From NCBI GenBank assembly GCA_035606695.1, contig DATNEW010000020.1, forward strand, positions 62,001 to 126,000: 64,000 nt of DNA, in the 5' to 3' direction. Within the stretch, counting starts at the first letter, position 1. Every line of letters begins with the position of its first letter. Source of the DNA: Gemmatimonadaceae bacterium. GTDB lineage: Bacteria > Gemmatimonadota > Gemmatimonadetes > Gemmatimonadales > Gemmatimonadaceae. The translations under genes and the position numbers were made by a program. Of this stretch, positions 16,148 to 24,294 are shown piece by piece. Below the pieces are notes generated by a model. It was not told the origin of the DNA, searched no databases, and saw nothing but the letters and a program-made list of their open reading frames with translations.

Positions 16148-17353
16148 ATGCCCACCTACGCCTACCAAGCAGTCGACGGAACGGGAAAGCGCACGCGTGG
16201 GCACGCGCAGGCGGCCAGCACCGGCGCGCTGACGCGCACGCTGGAGGAGCGCGGCCTGTTCGTGGTCGACGTCGCCGAATCCGCGACGGCGAACGCGGGC
16301 AAGCGCAGCGGGTTTCGCATCGGCCGCCGCCGCGAGGTGCTCGAGGTGACGCGCGCGCTTGCCGCGCTGCTTCCGGTCGGCATGCCGCTCGCCCACGCGC
16401 TCAACGCGGCGTCCGGCGTCGCGACCGGCGACGTGCGCGATGCACTGCAAGCCGTGCGCGAACGCGTCGAACGCGGCGATCCGCTCTCGGTGGCGCTGGC
16501 TGAGCACCGCTCGTTGTTCTCGCCGCTTTACGTGGGACTGGTGCGCGCCGGCGAAAAGAGCGGCGACCTCGATGCCGCGTTCGCTCGGCTGTCGCAACAG
16601 CTCGAGCGCGACGAGCAGCTTCGCGGAAAAGTGTTGTCGGCGGCGATCTATCCGCTGTTGCTGGCCACCGCCGGCTCGATCGCGGTGACGGTGCTCCTGT
16701 TTTTCGTGCTGCCGCGCTTCGTTACGCTGCTCGAGGGCAGCGGCGCCAAGCTGCCACGATCCACCGCCACGCTGCTCGCGCTGTCCTCGGCGCTGCATCG
16801 CGGATGGCCGTTCCTCTTTCTCGTGCCCCTCGCCATTGCCGCCTTTGCGGCCTGGGTCGCGAACACGGAAGACGGCCGGCGTGTGTGGTCGAACGTGCTG
16901 CTCGCGCTTCCCGGCGTCGCCACGTTGCGACGCTATGCGCTGGCCGGCCGATTCGCGCGGCTCGTCGGCGTACTGCTTGGCGGGGGCGCGCCGCTGCTCA
17001 CCGCGCTAGATGACACCATCGAATCGATCGGCGATCCGGTCGCGCGCGACGACACGCTGCGCATTCGCACGCGTGTGCGCGAAGGCAGCTCGCTTCGCGG
17101 CGCGCTCGGCGACAGTCGGCTGTTTCCGCCGATGCTCGCGCAGCTCGTCGGCGTCGGCGAAGACGCCGGGCAATTGCGCGAATTCCTGATGAAGGCGGCG
17201 GACATCTTCGAGGAGCGTACCGAACGAGCCACGCAGCGCCTCGCAACGTTCGCCGAGCCGGCGATGATCGTGATGTTTGGCGCCATTGTCGCTTTCGTCG
17301 CGCTGTCGTTGCTGCAGGCGATCTACGGCATCAACGCGAACTCGTTCAAATGA
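16148..17353 (+). CDS. gspF: Type II secretion inner-membrane platform protein GspF
   Basis: 401 residues. It begins MPTYAYQAVDGTGKRTRG, the standard GspF/PilC start. It has two cytoplasmic GspF/PilC helical domains (about residues 60-180 and 265-385), one preceding a central membrane pair and one preceding the final helix (MIVMFGAIVAFVALSLLQAIYGIN). The motif GEKSGDLDAAFARLSQQLERDEQLRGKV, here in the first domain, and GEDAGQLREFLMKAADIFEER in the second show the duplication. GspF anchors the ATPase GspE to the pseudopilus base. The stop overlaps gspH by ATGA. Confidence 0.95.
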   Translation: MPTYAYQAVDGTGKRTRGHAQAASTGALTRTLEERGLFVVDVAESATANAGKRSGFRIGRRREVLEVTRALAALLPVGMPLAHALNAASGVATGDVRDALQAVRERVERGDPLSVALAEHRSLFSPLYVGLVRAGEKSGDLDAAFARLSQQLERDEQLRGKVLSAAIYPLLLATAGSIAVTVLLFFVLPRFVTLLEGSGAKLPRSTATLLALSSALHRGWPFLFLVPLAIAAFAAWVANTEDGRRVWSNVLLALPGVATLRRYALAGRFARLVGVLLGGGAPLLTALDDTIESIGDPVARDDTLRIRTRVREGSSLRGALGDSRLFPPMLAQLVGVGEDAGQLREFLMKAADIFEERTERATQRLATFAEPAMIVMFGAIVAFVALSLLQAIYGINANSFK

Positions 17354-17805
17354 GCCATTCGCGGTGCGCGCGGCGGAGCGGGTTCACGCTCTGGGAGCTG
17401 ACGATGGTGCTGCTCGTGATGAGCATCGCCGCCACGCTCGCCGCGCCGGCGTTCGCGCGGCTCGTGGATGAACGCCCGAAAACCGGCGCCGACGCCGTTG
17501 TGGGTTTGTTGCGTGATGCGCGCAAGGCCGCGATCGACTACAACGCAACGGTAACGCTGCGGCTCGATCCAACGACGCTCAAGTATCAACTGGATACGTC
17601 GGGCGCCTATGGCGTGGGCACGTTGGCGACCGGCGTGCTCGACATCGGCATGTCGGCAACACTCGTGACGGACCAGCCGCGGCTGCATTACGTATTTCGG
17701 CCGGCCGGCGCGGCCTTCGCCGACACCGTGATCGTACGCGGCGCGGGAATGCGCACCGTGCGCGTGGACCCCTGGAGCGGAGTCGCGCGTGCGGATTCGC
17801 TCTAG
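17350..17805 (+). CDS. gspH: Minor pseudopilin GspH
   Basis: 151 residues with the prepilin site RRSG^FTLWELTMVLLVMSIAATLAAPAF (mature Glu5 kept) and the GspH/FimT C-terminal beta domain (LLRDARKAAIDYNATVTLRLD near residue 57; a late VRVDPWSGVAR). GspH joins the minor pseudopilin tip complex. Position after gspF and before gspI supports the call. The stop overlaps the GTG start of gspI by 17 bp. Confidence 0.85.
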   Translation: MSHSRCARRSGFTLWELTMVLLVMSIAATLAAPAFARLVDERPKTGADAVVGLLRDARKAAIDYNATVTLRLDPTTLKYQLDTSGAYGVGTLATGVLDIGMSATLVTDQPRLHYVFRPAGAAFADTVIVRGAGMRTVRVDPWSGVARADSL

Positions 17806-18199
17806 CAAGCGTCGCGTGCGCGCCGGATTCTCACTCATGGAAGCGGTCGTCGCGGTCGCCATCGTCGGCATGACCGCGGTCAGCGCGCTCGAGGCGGTCG
17901 GGGGCGACATGCGAACGGCGGCGCGCTCGAAGCGAGCGATCGAGGCTGAAGCGCTCGCGACGTCGCGCCTCGAGTTTTTGAATTTGCTCACGGATCGCGA
18001 GCTGCAATCGCTTCCGGATTCCGTGCAAAGCGGCAAGTTCGCGAAGCCGCTCGACGAGTATGCGTGGAAGACGACGTCGACGCCGTTCGCCGATCAGGCG
18101 GGTGTCTACGACGTTCGCGTGATCGTCACGTGGCCCGGCGGTGAGTACACGCTCAAATCGTATCAGTATCGCATACCGCCCGTGGTGAGCCGCCGATGA
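17789..18199 (+). CDS. gspI: Minor pseudopilin GspI-like
   Basis: 136 residues from GTG 17789 inside the end of gspH. The prepilin motif RAG^FSLMEAVVAVAIVGMTAVSALEAVGG carries mature Glu5. The short C-terminal domain (YDVRVIVTWPGGEYTLKSYQYRIPP) fits GspI, whose helix usually continues with a Ser/Ala-rich face. GspI nucleates the pseudopilus tip with GspJ and GspK. The assignment rests on size and gene order as much as on sequence. Confidence 0.78.
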   Translation: MRIRSSKRRVRAGFSLMEAVVAVAIVGMTAVSALEAVGGDMRTAARSKRAIEAEALATSRLEFLNLLTDRELQSLPDSVQSGKFAKPLDEYAWKTTSTPFADQAGVYDVRVIVTWPGGEYTLKSYQYRIPPVVSRR

Positions 18200-18876
18200 A
18201 AGCCGCTCGACCGCGCCGCGGCATGACGCTCATGGAGCTCGTGATCGGGCTTGCGATCACCGGGATGATGGCCGCGGCGGGGGCCGGCGCGTTCGGGTCG
18301 GTGATCGATCATCGTCGTACGATCGAGACCGCGTCCGTGGCGCTCGAGCGTTCGAGCGCACTGCGCGACATCGTCGAATCGTGGATGTATGCCGGGACGG
18401 TGCAGATCCAGCAGGGCGGTGGTCCGCGGGGACTGCGCGGCGGCGGCATGTCGATGTCGAGCACCGGCGGCAGCCTCGTCAACGTGACGCAGGCGCAGGC
18501 GGCGGGCGACGAGATCACGTTTACGACGACGGCGCCGAATCCCGCGGGCGTTGGCAGCGTGCGCATGCGCATGTACATCGATGCCGACGACGCGACGCCG
18601 GAGAAAGGACTGACGATCGAGTATCAGCCGAACGCGCAGCAGCCGCTCGTGCGCAAGATGCTCGATTCGACGATCGATACGCTCAACGTCGAGTATCTCG
18701 ACAGCCGAACGAATCGCTGGTTTCACTCCACGCAGGCGGCCACGCTCAGCTCACCCCTCGCGGTGCGACTTACGTTCCTGCACGGACCGCATGGACCGTT
18801 GCCGGCGATTCTCGAAGTGCCGATGATCTTCCCGATCCCCAGCAACGTGGTGACGATCAACGGGCGGGCCCGATGA
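18196..18876 (+). CDS. gspJ: Minor pseudopilin GspJ-like
   Basis: 226 residues, start overlapping gspI by ATGA. The prepilin leader MKAARPRRG precedes MTLMELVIGLAITGMMAAAGAGAF; the mature residue 1 is Met rather than Phe, which processing enzymes tolerate, and mature Glu5 is kept. A large beta-rich domain with a Gly-rich loop (GGGPRGLRGGGMSMSSTGG, about residues 75-95) follows, ending in a region with FLHGPHGPLPAILEVPMIFPIP. Size and order (I-J-K) support GspJ. Confidence 0.78.
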   Translation: MKAARPRRGMTLMELVIGLAITGMMAAAGAGAFGSVIDHRRTIETASVALERSSALRDIVESWMYAGTVQIQQGGGPRGLRGGGMSMSSTGGSLVNVTQAQAAGDEITFTTTAPNPAGVGSVRMRMYIDADDATPEKGLTIEYQPNAQQPLVRKMLDSTIDTLNVEYLDSRTNRWFHSTQAATLSSPLAVRLTFLHGPHGPLPAILEVPMIFPIPSNVVTINGRAR

Positions 18877-19844
18877 TCTCGCGCATGGCACCTTCCAATC
18901 GTCGCGGCGTCGCATTGCTCGCCGCGCTGTGGATGGTCGTCGCGATCGCCACGGTCGCGCTGCAATTCAGCATCGAAGCGCACGAACGGCGCACGGTGGG
19001 CATTCTCGTCTCCGAGCGGGGCGTGCAGCGCGCATTGGCAACCGGCGCGCTCGCCTTGATCGAGGCGAAGCTCGACTACGCGCTTCGGGTCGCGCCGAGT
19101 GGAAGCAATGCGCAGCGCCTGCGGTCATTCGACCCGTGGCTCGACATCGACTCGATCTATACGGGTACGATACAAGTCGACAGTATCGACGTCGAGGTAC
19201 AGGCGCACGACCTGGGCGAACAGCTCAACATCAATCAGCTCACCGAGAATGACTTCCAAACGTTCTTCAGCTATCTGCTGAAGGATTATCAAAAATCGAC
19301 GCAGCTCGCCCAATCGATCATGGATTGGCGTGACGCCGACAGCATTCCTCGGCCGAATGGTGCCGAGCGCGACGCGTACATCAAGGCGGAGATGTTGTCG
19401 CTGCCGACGAACTCGCCGTTTCGCGAAGTCGAAGAGCTGCGCGACGTGATGGGCATGACTCCCGAGATCTACGCCGAGGCCAGCCCCTACTTCACGACGC
19501 GCGGCACCGGTCTCGTCAACATCAACACGGCACCCGCGGCGGTATTGCGCGTGCTGCCGGGCATGACGGACGCCATTCTCAATACCATCCTGCAAATGCG
19601 CTCGCAGGGCAGGCGCATCAATAACATCAACGACGTGCTCCCCCAGGTCGGACGCGGCGGCGTGGCACAGATCGCCGCACGGGCGCGATCTGCCGCGCAG
19701 CTCAATACGCGAGCGACGACACAAACCGACATGATCGAGCTCACGATCCTCGCGCGCACCGGCCCGCAATCGCAGCCCACGCGTCTCATCGCCGACATAC
19801 GTCGCCTGAACAACAGCGCCACCATTTCCTACAAATCATGGTGA
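18873..19844 (+). CDS. gspK: Type II secretion minor pseudopilin GspK
   Basis: 323 residues from ATG 18873, which overlaps the gspJ stop by ATGA. The frame is open far upstream, but that part is a shadow of gspJ. The leader NRRG^VALLAALWMVVAIATVALQF lacks mature Glu5, as is normal for GspK. The body contains the GspK signatures DLGEQLNINQLTENDFQ, SIMDWRDADSIPRPNGAERDAY, SPFREVEELRDVMGM, and GTGLVNINTAPAAVLRVLPGMTD, a helix-hairpin-helix-like region. GspK caps the pseudopilus tip. It overlaps gspL by 7 bp. Confidence 0.92.
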   Translation: MISRMAPSNRRGVALLAALWMVVAIATVALQFSIEAHERRTVGILVSERGVQRALATGALALIEAKLDYALRVAPSGSNAQRLRSFDPWLDIDSIYTGTIQVDSIDVEVQAHDLGEQLNINQLTENDFQTFFSYLLKDYQKSTQLAQSIMDWRDADSIPRPNGAERDAYIKAEMLSLPTNSPFREVEELRDVMGMTPEIYAEASPYFTTRGTGLVNINTAPAAVLRVLPGMTDAILNTILQMRSQGRRINNINDVLPQVGRGGVAQIAARARSAAQLNTRATTQTDMIELTILARTGPQSQPTRLIADIRRLNNSATISYKSW

Positions 19845-21280
19845 CGCGGGACGCGACGGTGAGCGTGCCTCCGGGCGCCGCGAGGAAACGAGTGCGCACG
19901 GGAATCGCGCTCTCGCCGACGGCGCTGTGCGCGGTCGATATCCGCCTGCGCGGCGACGCCGATCGGGCGTGGCGCGCAACGCTCGAGCCGCCGCCGGCGG
20001 ACGGAAGTAGTTGGTCGTCGCTTGCCTCGGCGCTTGGCGATCTCGCGCGCGCGATCGGCGACACCAACGGCACGAGTCGCACATTGTCGATCGTGCTGCT
20101 GCCGCCGCTCACCGAAGTGCGGCGGCTCGAGCTGCCGCCCCTCAACGACGACGATCTGCATCAAGCGCTGTCGCGCCACGCGGCGCGCTACTTCGTGAAT
20201 GCACGCGCCGCGCAGGTGGTCGGTGCGACGGTCGCCGGCAAGCGCACGCGCGGCGCGCCGACACCGGTGATCGCCGCGGCCGCGAACGCGCGACTCATCG
20301 CCACGATTCGCGCGGTCGCGCAACAGGCCGGATGGACGGTCGAGAGTATCGCGCCTGCCGAAAGTGCGTGGGCCGCCGCGGCGCTTTCGCTCTGGCCGGC
20401 CTTTGCGCGCCAATCAGGAGCGGCGTTGATCGCGACGGCGGATCGCACAGATCTGCTTCAGCTCGAGAGCGGCCGACTCACCGCGGTTCGCCGATTCCGC
20501 GGCGGAACGGCCGACGCCGCGATGATCGCCGAGCTGCTCGGATCATCAAATAAAGTGGGCATCATCGGTGAGGATGCACCGCGGAAGGCGCTGAGCGCGG
20601 CACTCGCCGGATCGAGCATCACGTTGATGTCGCCATCGGGCGAGTTTGTGCGAAGCGCGGGCGACGTCGCACTCCTCGCCGCGCACTTTGCGGGAAGCGA
20701 GGTCGGTCCGACGCTTCGAAGCATCGACGCGGTCGCCGTCGAGCGTCAACGCGCGCAGCACACGACATTGTCGTTGTGGGCCGCGGCGGCCGTTCTCGTC
20801 GTCGCGGCCGCCGGTATTCACCTGTGGGGCCTGCGTCATCAGCTGCAGGTCGTCCGTGACGAACGCGCGCGACTGCGGCCGCAATTGTCGTCGACGCTCA
20901 TGGGCCGCTCGAACGTCGACGTCACGTCGCGACACGTCACAACGCTCGATGCAATCGAGCGCGCGAGCCCGCATTGGTCGCGCATCATCGCCACGCTGAG
21001 CGAGGCGATGCCGGACGAGGCGTATCTCACCGCAATTCGCGCCCGTCAGGATTCTCTAATCGTCGACGGCTTGGCCGAGCATGCGGCCCGCGTCTTCGAC
21101 GCGCTGCAGCAGTCGAAGGTGTTCGTCGACGTGAAGTCGGCGGCGCCGGTGCGACGCGACCAGCAGGAAGACGGCACGACGCTCGATCGATTCACGATCG
21201 CGGGGCGCATCGCTCCGCCGGCTACCGGGCCCGTGACCGCGGCCGCCGCGAACGGCCCTACGTCGCGGAGAACGCCATGA
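19838..21280 (+). CDS. gspL: T2SS assembly protein GspL-like (PilM/PilN-type fusion)
   Basis: 480 residues. The N-terminal 300 residues have an actin-like PilM/GspL cytoplasmic fold with scattered signatures (RRLELPPLNDDDLHQALSRH; a later AALIATADRTDLLQLE). A single membrane helix follows (about residues 308-328, SLWAAAAVLVVAAAGIHLWG). The periplasmic part is PilN/GspL-like (coiled coil RHQLQVVRDERARLRPQL, then ferredoxin-like WSRIIATLSEAMPDEAYLTAIR). It would connect GspE with GspM. The stop overlaps gspM by ATGA. Confidence 0.85.
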   Translation: MVTRDATVSVPPGAARKRVRTGIALSPTALCAVDIRLRGDADRAWRATLEPPPADGSSWSSLASALGDLARAIGDTNGTSRTLSIVLLPPLTEVRRLELPPLNDDDLHQALSRHAARYFVNARAAQVVGATVAGKRTRGAPTPVIAAAANARLIATIRAVAQQAGWTVESIAPAESAWAAAALSLWPAFARQSGAALIATADRTDLLQLESGRLTAVRRFRGGTADAAMIAELLGSSNKVGIIGEDAPRKALSAALAGSSITLMSPSGEFVRSAGDVALLAAHFAGSEVGPTLRSIDAVAVERQRAQHTTLSLWAAAAVLVVAAAGIHLWGLRHQLQVVRDERARLRPQLSSTLMGRSNVDVTSRHVTTLDAIERASPHWSRIIATLSEAMPDEAYLTAIRARQDSLIVDGLAEHAARVFDALQQSKVFVDVKSAAPVRRDQQEDGTTLDRFTIAGRIAPPATGPVTAAAANGPTSRRTP

Positions 21281-21933
21281 AGTGGAGCACGATGAGCGTC
21301 CGCGACCGCCGAGCCATTACACTCGGCGGGCTGGTTCTTCTTCCCGGATTGCTCTTCATCTGGGGGGTGCGGCCGTATCAAAGCGCCGTCGGCGATCTGC
21401 GCGATCAACTCGAGAGCGAGCGCGCGGCACTGGCTCGCGAGCGGGCTGCCGTGGCGTCGGCGCATCAGAATCCTCAATTGCAGCACGCCGCCGACTCCGC
21501 GATGCGCTCCGTGCGCCCGCGACTGTTCGAGGGACGCGACGACGTCATGGCGAGCGCGGAGCTGGCCGCGTATGTCGGCGACGTTGCGCGCGAATCACGC
21601 GTGTGGTTGCAGGATGCGGGAACACGTCCCGCGCTGCCGGCGACCGACGGGTTGCGAACGCTGCGCATCGAGATTCGGGCCGAGTCGGATCTGAACGGCA
21701 CGATGGCGTTTCTCCAGGCGCTCGAGCGCGGCACCAAGCTCGTGCGCGTCGACCGGCTCGACATCTCGCACAATGCGCGCGCGGATGAGAAAGGCGCCGA
21801 GACACTGTCGATCGTCGCGACGATCTCCGGATTTGCCGTCGGCGAATCTTCGTCGCCGTCCGGTGGCACATCACCAGCGGCGGCCACTCCGGTCGCGCCC
21901 GCGGCTCGCGCGTCGAATGGAGACACACCATGA
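21277..21933 (+). CDS. gspM: T2SS assembly protein GspM-like
   Basis: 218 residues from ATG 21277 overlapping the gspL stop; a longer upstream frame is only a shadow of gspL. One membrane helix (AITLGGLVLLPGLLFIWGV, about residues 13-31) is followed by a coiled coil rich in Glu/Arg/Ala (DLRDQLESERAALARERAAV) and a small ferredoxin-like domain (LRIEIRAESDLNGTMAFLQALERGTKLVRVD). This is the GspM/PilO layout. It partners GspL in the inner-membrane platform. Confidence 0.85.
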   Translation: MKWSTMSVRDRRAITLGGLVLLPGLLFIWGVRPYQSAVGDLRDQLESERAALARERAAVASAHQNPQLQHAADSAMRSVRPRLFEGRDDVMASAELAAYVGDVARESRVWLQDAGTRPALPATDGLRTLRIEIRAESDLNGTMAFLQALERGTKLVRVDRLDISHNARADEKGAETLSIVATISGFAVGESSSPSGGTSPAAATPVAPAARASNGDTP

Positions 21934-22448
21934 CGAGCGTGCGAGATCTCACGCGCACGCCGGCGATGCGCATCGCGTTCGTCGCCGTCGTTGCGACTTC
22001 CGCGGCGCTCTTGTGGGAAGTCGTGCAGGCGGTACGCACGCCGCCCTTGCCCGAGATTCCGGCCGCGACGCTGGCGAGCGTAACGGCGCAGGGGTCGCTG
22101 CATCACATGCCCTCGCCGCCGCCCGCTGACATTCAGGCCGCCGTCGACAACGACTTGTTCGCGTCGGATCGCTCGGCGCCCGACACGCCGTATCGCATGC
22201 CGGGCGAGTCGACCGAGGACGACAAGGTGGCCGCCGAGCCGGCGAAGCCGTTCGTGCTCGGCACGGCGGTCGGCAACGACGGACGCAACTTCGCAACACT
22301 GCAACTCGGAACTGAATCCCCCAAGCTGGTCGTCGTGGGCGACAAGATTGGCGAGTGGGTGGTGAAGGGAATCTCGCGCGGCAAGGTCGTGCTGTTGAGC
22401 AGCACCGGCACGCGCGCCGAGCTCACCGTGACCAAGCCAGGGACCTGA
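21930..22448 (+). CDS. gspC: GspC-like inner-membrane protein without a PDZ domain
   Basis: 172 residues. One membrane helix (about 12-32) precedes a Pro-rich linker and a small beta domain: FVLGTAVGNDGRNFATLQLGTESPKLVVVGDKIGEWVVKGIS, which matches the homology region of GspC (or the similar domain of PilP). GspC normally has about 270 residues with a C-terminal PDZ or coiled coil; here the protein ends after the homology region. That domain would dock on the N0 domain of the secretin GspD, whose gene follows after 1 bp. Confidence 0.75.
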   Translation: MTSVRDLTRTPAMRIAFVAVVATSAALLWEVVQAVRTPPLPEIPAATLASVTAQGSLHHMPSPPPADIQAAVDNDLFASDRSAPDTPYRMPGESTEDDKVAAEPAKPFVLGTAVGNDGRNFATLQLGTESPKLVVVGDKIGEWVVKGISRGKVVLLSSTGTRAELTVTKPGT

Positions 22449-22449
22449 C

Positions 22450-24294
22450 ATGCGGACACTTCACAGAACACTCATTGCCGGCGTGCTCGCCGGAGCCGTC
22501 GTGCACGGCGCCGGCGCGCAGCGCGGCGCGCCGCCGAGCCGCGGTACGTCGGGCGCGCCAGGCAACAAGCAACGATTGCAGACGCCGGCGAAGCAGGACA
22601 CGACGAAACGGCAAGCGCCGACCGGCGTCATGCTCGACTTCGAGGAGCAGGATCTCAAAGTCGTGCTGAACGCGCTGGCGGCGGCGGGGAACCTCAACGT
22701 GATCCTGACGAACATTCCGTCGGAACGCGTGACCGTGCACATGGGGCAGCCGGTGTCGCGCGACAGCATGGCGGTCGTGCTGCACAGTCTCGCCGAAGCC
22801 CACAACCTCAAGTTCACGCAATCGCCGACGCTGATTCAGATCGCCGGTCCGACGCCGCAGCCGGTGCAGCGCGGACCGACGGCGCAGGAGTTGTTCGCGC
22901 AGCAGTTGGCGGCACAGAATCAGCAGCAGGCGGTGCGGTTGTTCACGTATCGGCTGCATCACGCCAGCGCGGTGCAGCTCGCACCGGTGTTGACGAGTTT
23001 GTTCATCGGCGCCTCGACGACGTTTCCGACGCGCGCGGCATTTCCGAACGGGAACGGCGGCTTCACGACCATCACGACGCCCGGCAACATCAACGTCATC
23101 CCACCGGCCATTCAGGGAAATGTCGGCCGCGGTGCGCGTGGCGGCATCGTGGGTAATGGCGGAGGTCTCGGTAACGGAAACAACGGAAACAACGGGATCA
23201 ACGGCAACAATCCGAACGCGCAAATTCAGAACGCACTCGTGAACGCGTTCGCGCAAGCGTCCGGTGCGCTGTCCAGCCAGTCGGGCGACATTCGTATCAT
23301 CGCGGAAGAGTCGAGCAACTCGCTCCTCGTTCGCGCCACCGACTCCGACTGGCAGCTCATTCAGGCGATCATTCAGGGCGTCGACTTGCGTCCGCTGCAG
23401 GTGTTGATCGAAGTCACGATCGCGGAGGTGCAGCGCACGCACGATCTCGACATCGGCGTCTCCGGAGGCTTGAGGAAAACGAACGGATCGAAGGTCGCGT
23501 TCGATTCCTCCAGCGCGCCGACGCAAGCCAGCGCCCGCGACTTCATTCTGCAACTCACGGGCGGCCACGGCACGATCAATTACAACGTCGCGATCGCCGC
23601 GTTGCAGGAGCGTGGCAACGTTCGCGTCCTGTCGCTGCCGGTCATCATCGCGCAGAACAATCGCCAGGCGACGCTGAACGTCGGCTCGTCGCGCCCATTC
23701 GTGCAGGTGTCGCAGACCGTGCCGAACGATCCAACCGGCCGCGTGCAGACCGTGCAGTACATCGACGTCGGCACGGTGCTGACGATCACGCCGACGATCA
23801 ATCCCGACGGCTATGTAAATCTCCAGGTGTCGCAGCAGGACAACAGCGCGAGCAACGAGGTCCAGTTCGACGCGCCGGTCATCAACAAGCGCGAAGCGAC
23901 CACACAAGTCTTCATTCGCGACGGCCAGACGACGGTCATTGGCGGCCTCGCCGACAACACGCATTCCACCGACGTCTCCGGGATTCCCATCCTCAGCCGC
24001 ATTCCGCTCATCGGCCCGCTCCTGTTCGGCAACTACACGCGGAACGACGAGACGAGCGAGCTGTTCCTGTTCCTCACGCCGCACATCATCTCGAGCGACG
24101 ACGACATCGACAAGCTCCGCGACGCAGTGCGCGGCGGCAGCGAACTGCTCAAGGATGTGAACGTCGGCCCCCACATCATCCCGGCGACCGACACGCTCAA
24201 GGCCAAGCCGGACACGACGAAGAAAAACAACATGACGCCGCCGGTCCGGCGCCCGCCCGAACTTCCCGACGCCAAGCCTGAAGTATGGCGGTAA
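22450..24294 (+). CDS. gspD: Type II secretion outer-membrane secretin GspD
   Basis: 614 residues with a signal peptide (LIAGVLAGAVVHGAGAQ). An N0 domain (about residues 58-130, starting VMLDFEEQDLKVVLNALAAAGNLNV) is followed by N1-N2-type repeats, then the secretin channel domain (about 380-560) with VIIAQNNRQATLNVGSSRPF and the hallmark SGIPILSRIPLIGPLLFG near its end. An Asn/Gly-rich stretch at about residues 222-258 (GNGGGLGNGNNGNNGINGNN) interrupts the N-domains. The channel forms the outer-membrane exit for folded proteins. It overlaps gspE by 10 bp. Confidence 0.93.
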   Translation: MRTLHRTLIAGVLAGAVVHGAGAQRGAPPSRGTSGAPGNKQRLQTPAKQDTTKRQAPTGVMLDFEEQDLKVVLNALAAAGNLNVILTNIPSERVTVHMGQPVSRDSMAVVLHSLAEAHNLKFTQSPTLIQIAGPTPQPVQRGPTAQELFAQQLAAQNQQQAVRLFTYRLHHASAVQLAPVLTSLFIGASTTFPTRAAFPNGNGGFTTITTPGNINVIPPAIQGNVGRGARGGIVGNGGGLGNGNNGNNGINGNNPNAQIQNALVNAFAQASGALSSQSGDIRIIAEESSNSLLVRATDSDWQLIQAIIQGVDLRPLQVLIEVTIAEVQRTHDLDIGVSGGLRKTNGSKVAFDSSSAPTQASARDFILQLTGGHGTINYNVAIAALQERGNVRVLSLPVIIAQNNRQATLNVGSSRPFVQVSQTVPNDPTGRVQTVQYIDVGTVLTITPTINPDGYVNLQVSQQDNSASNEVQFDAPVINKREATTQVFIRDGQTTVIGGLADNTHSTDVSGIPILSRIPLIGPLLFGNYTRNDETSELFLFLTPHIISSDDDIDKLRDAVRGGSELLKDVNVGPHIIPATDTLKAKPDTTKKNNMTPPVRRPPELPDAKPEVWR

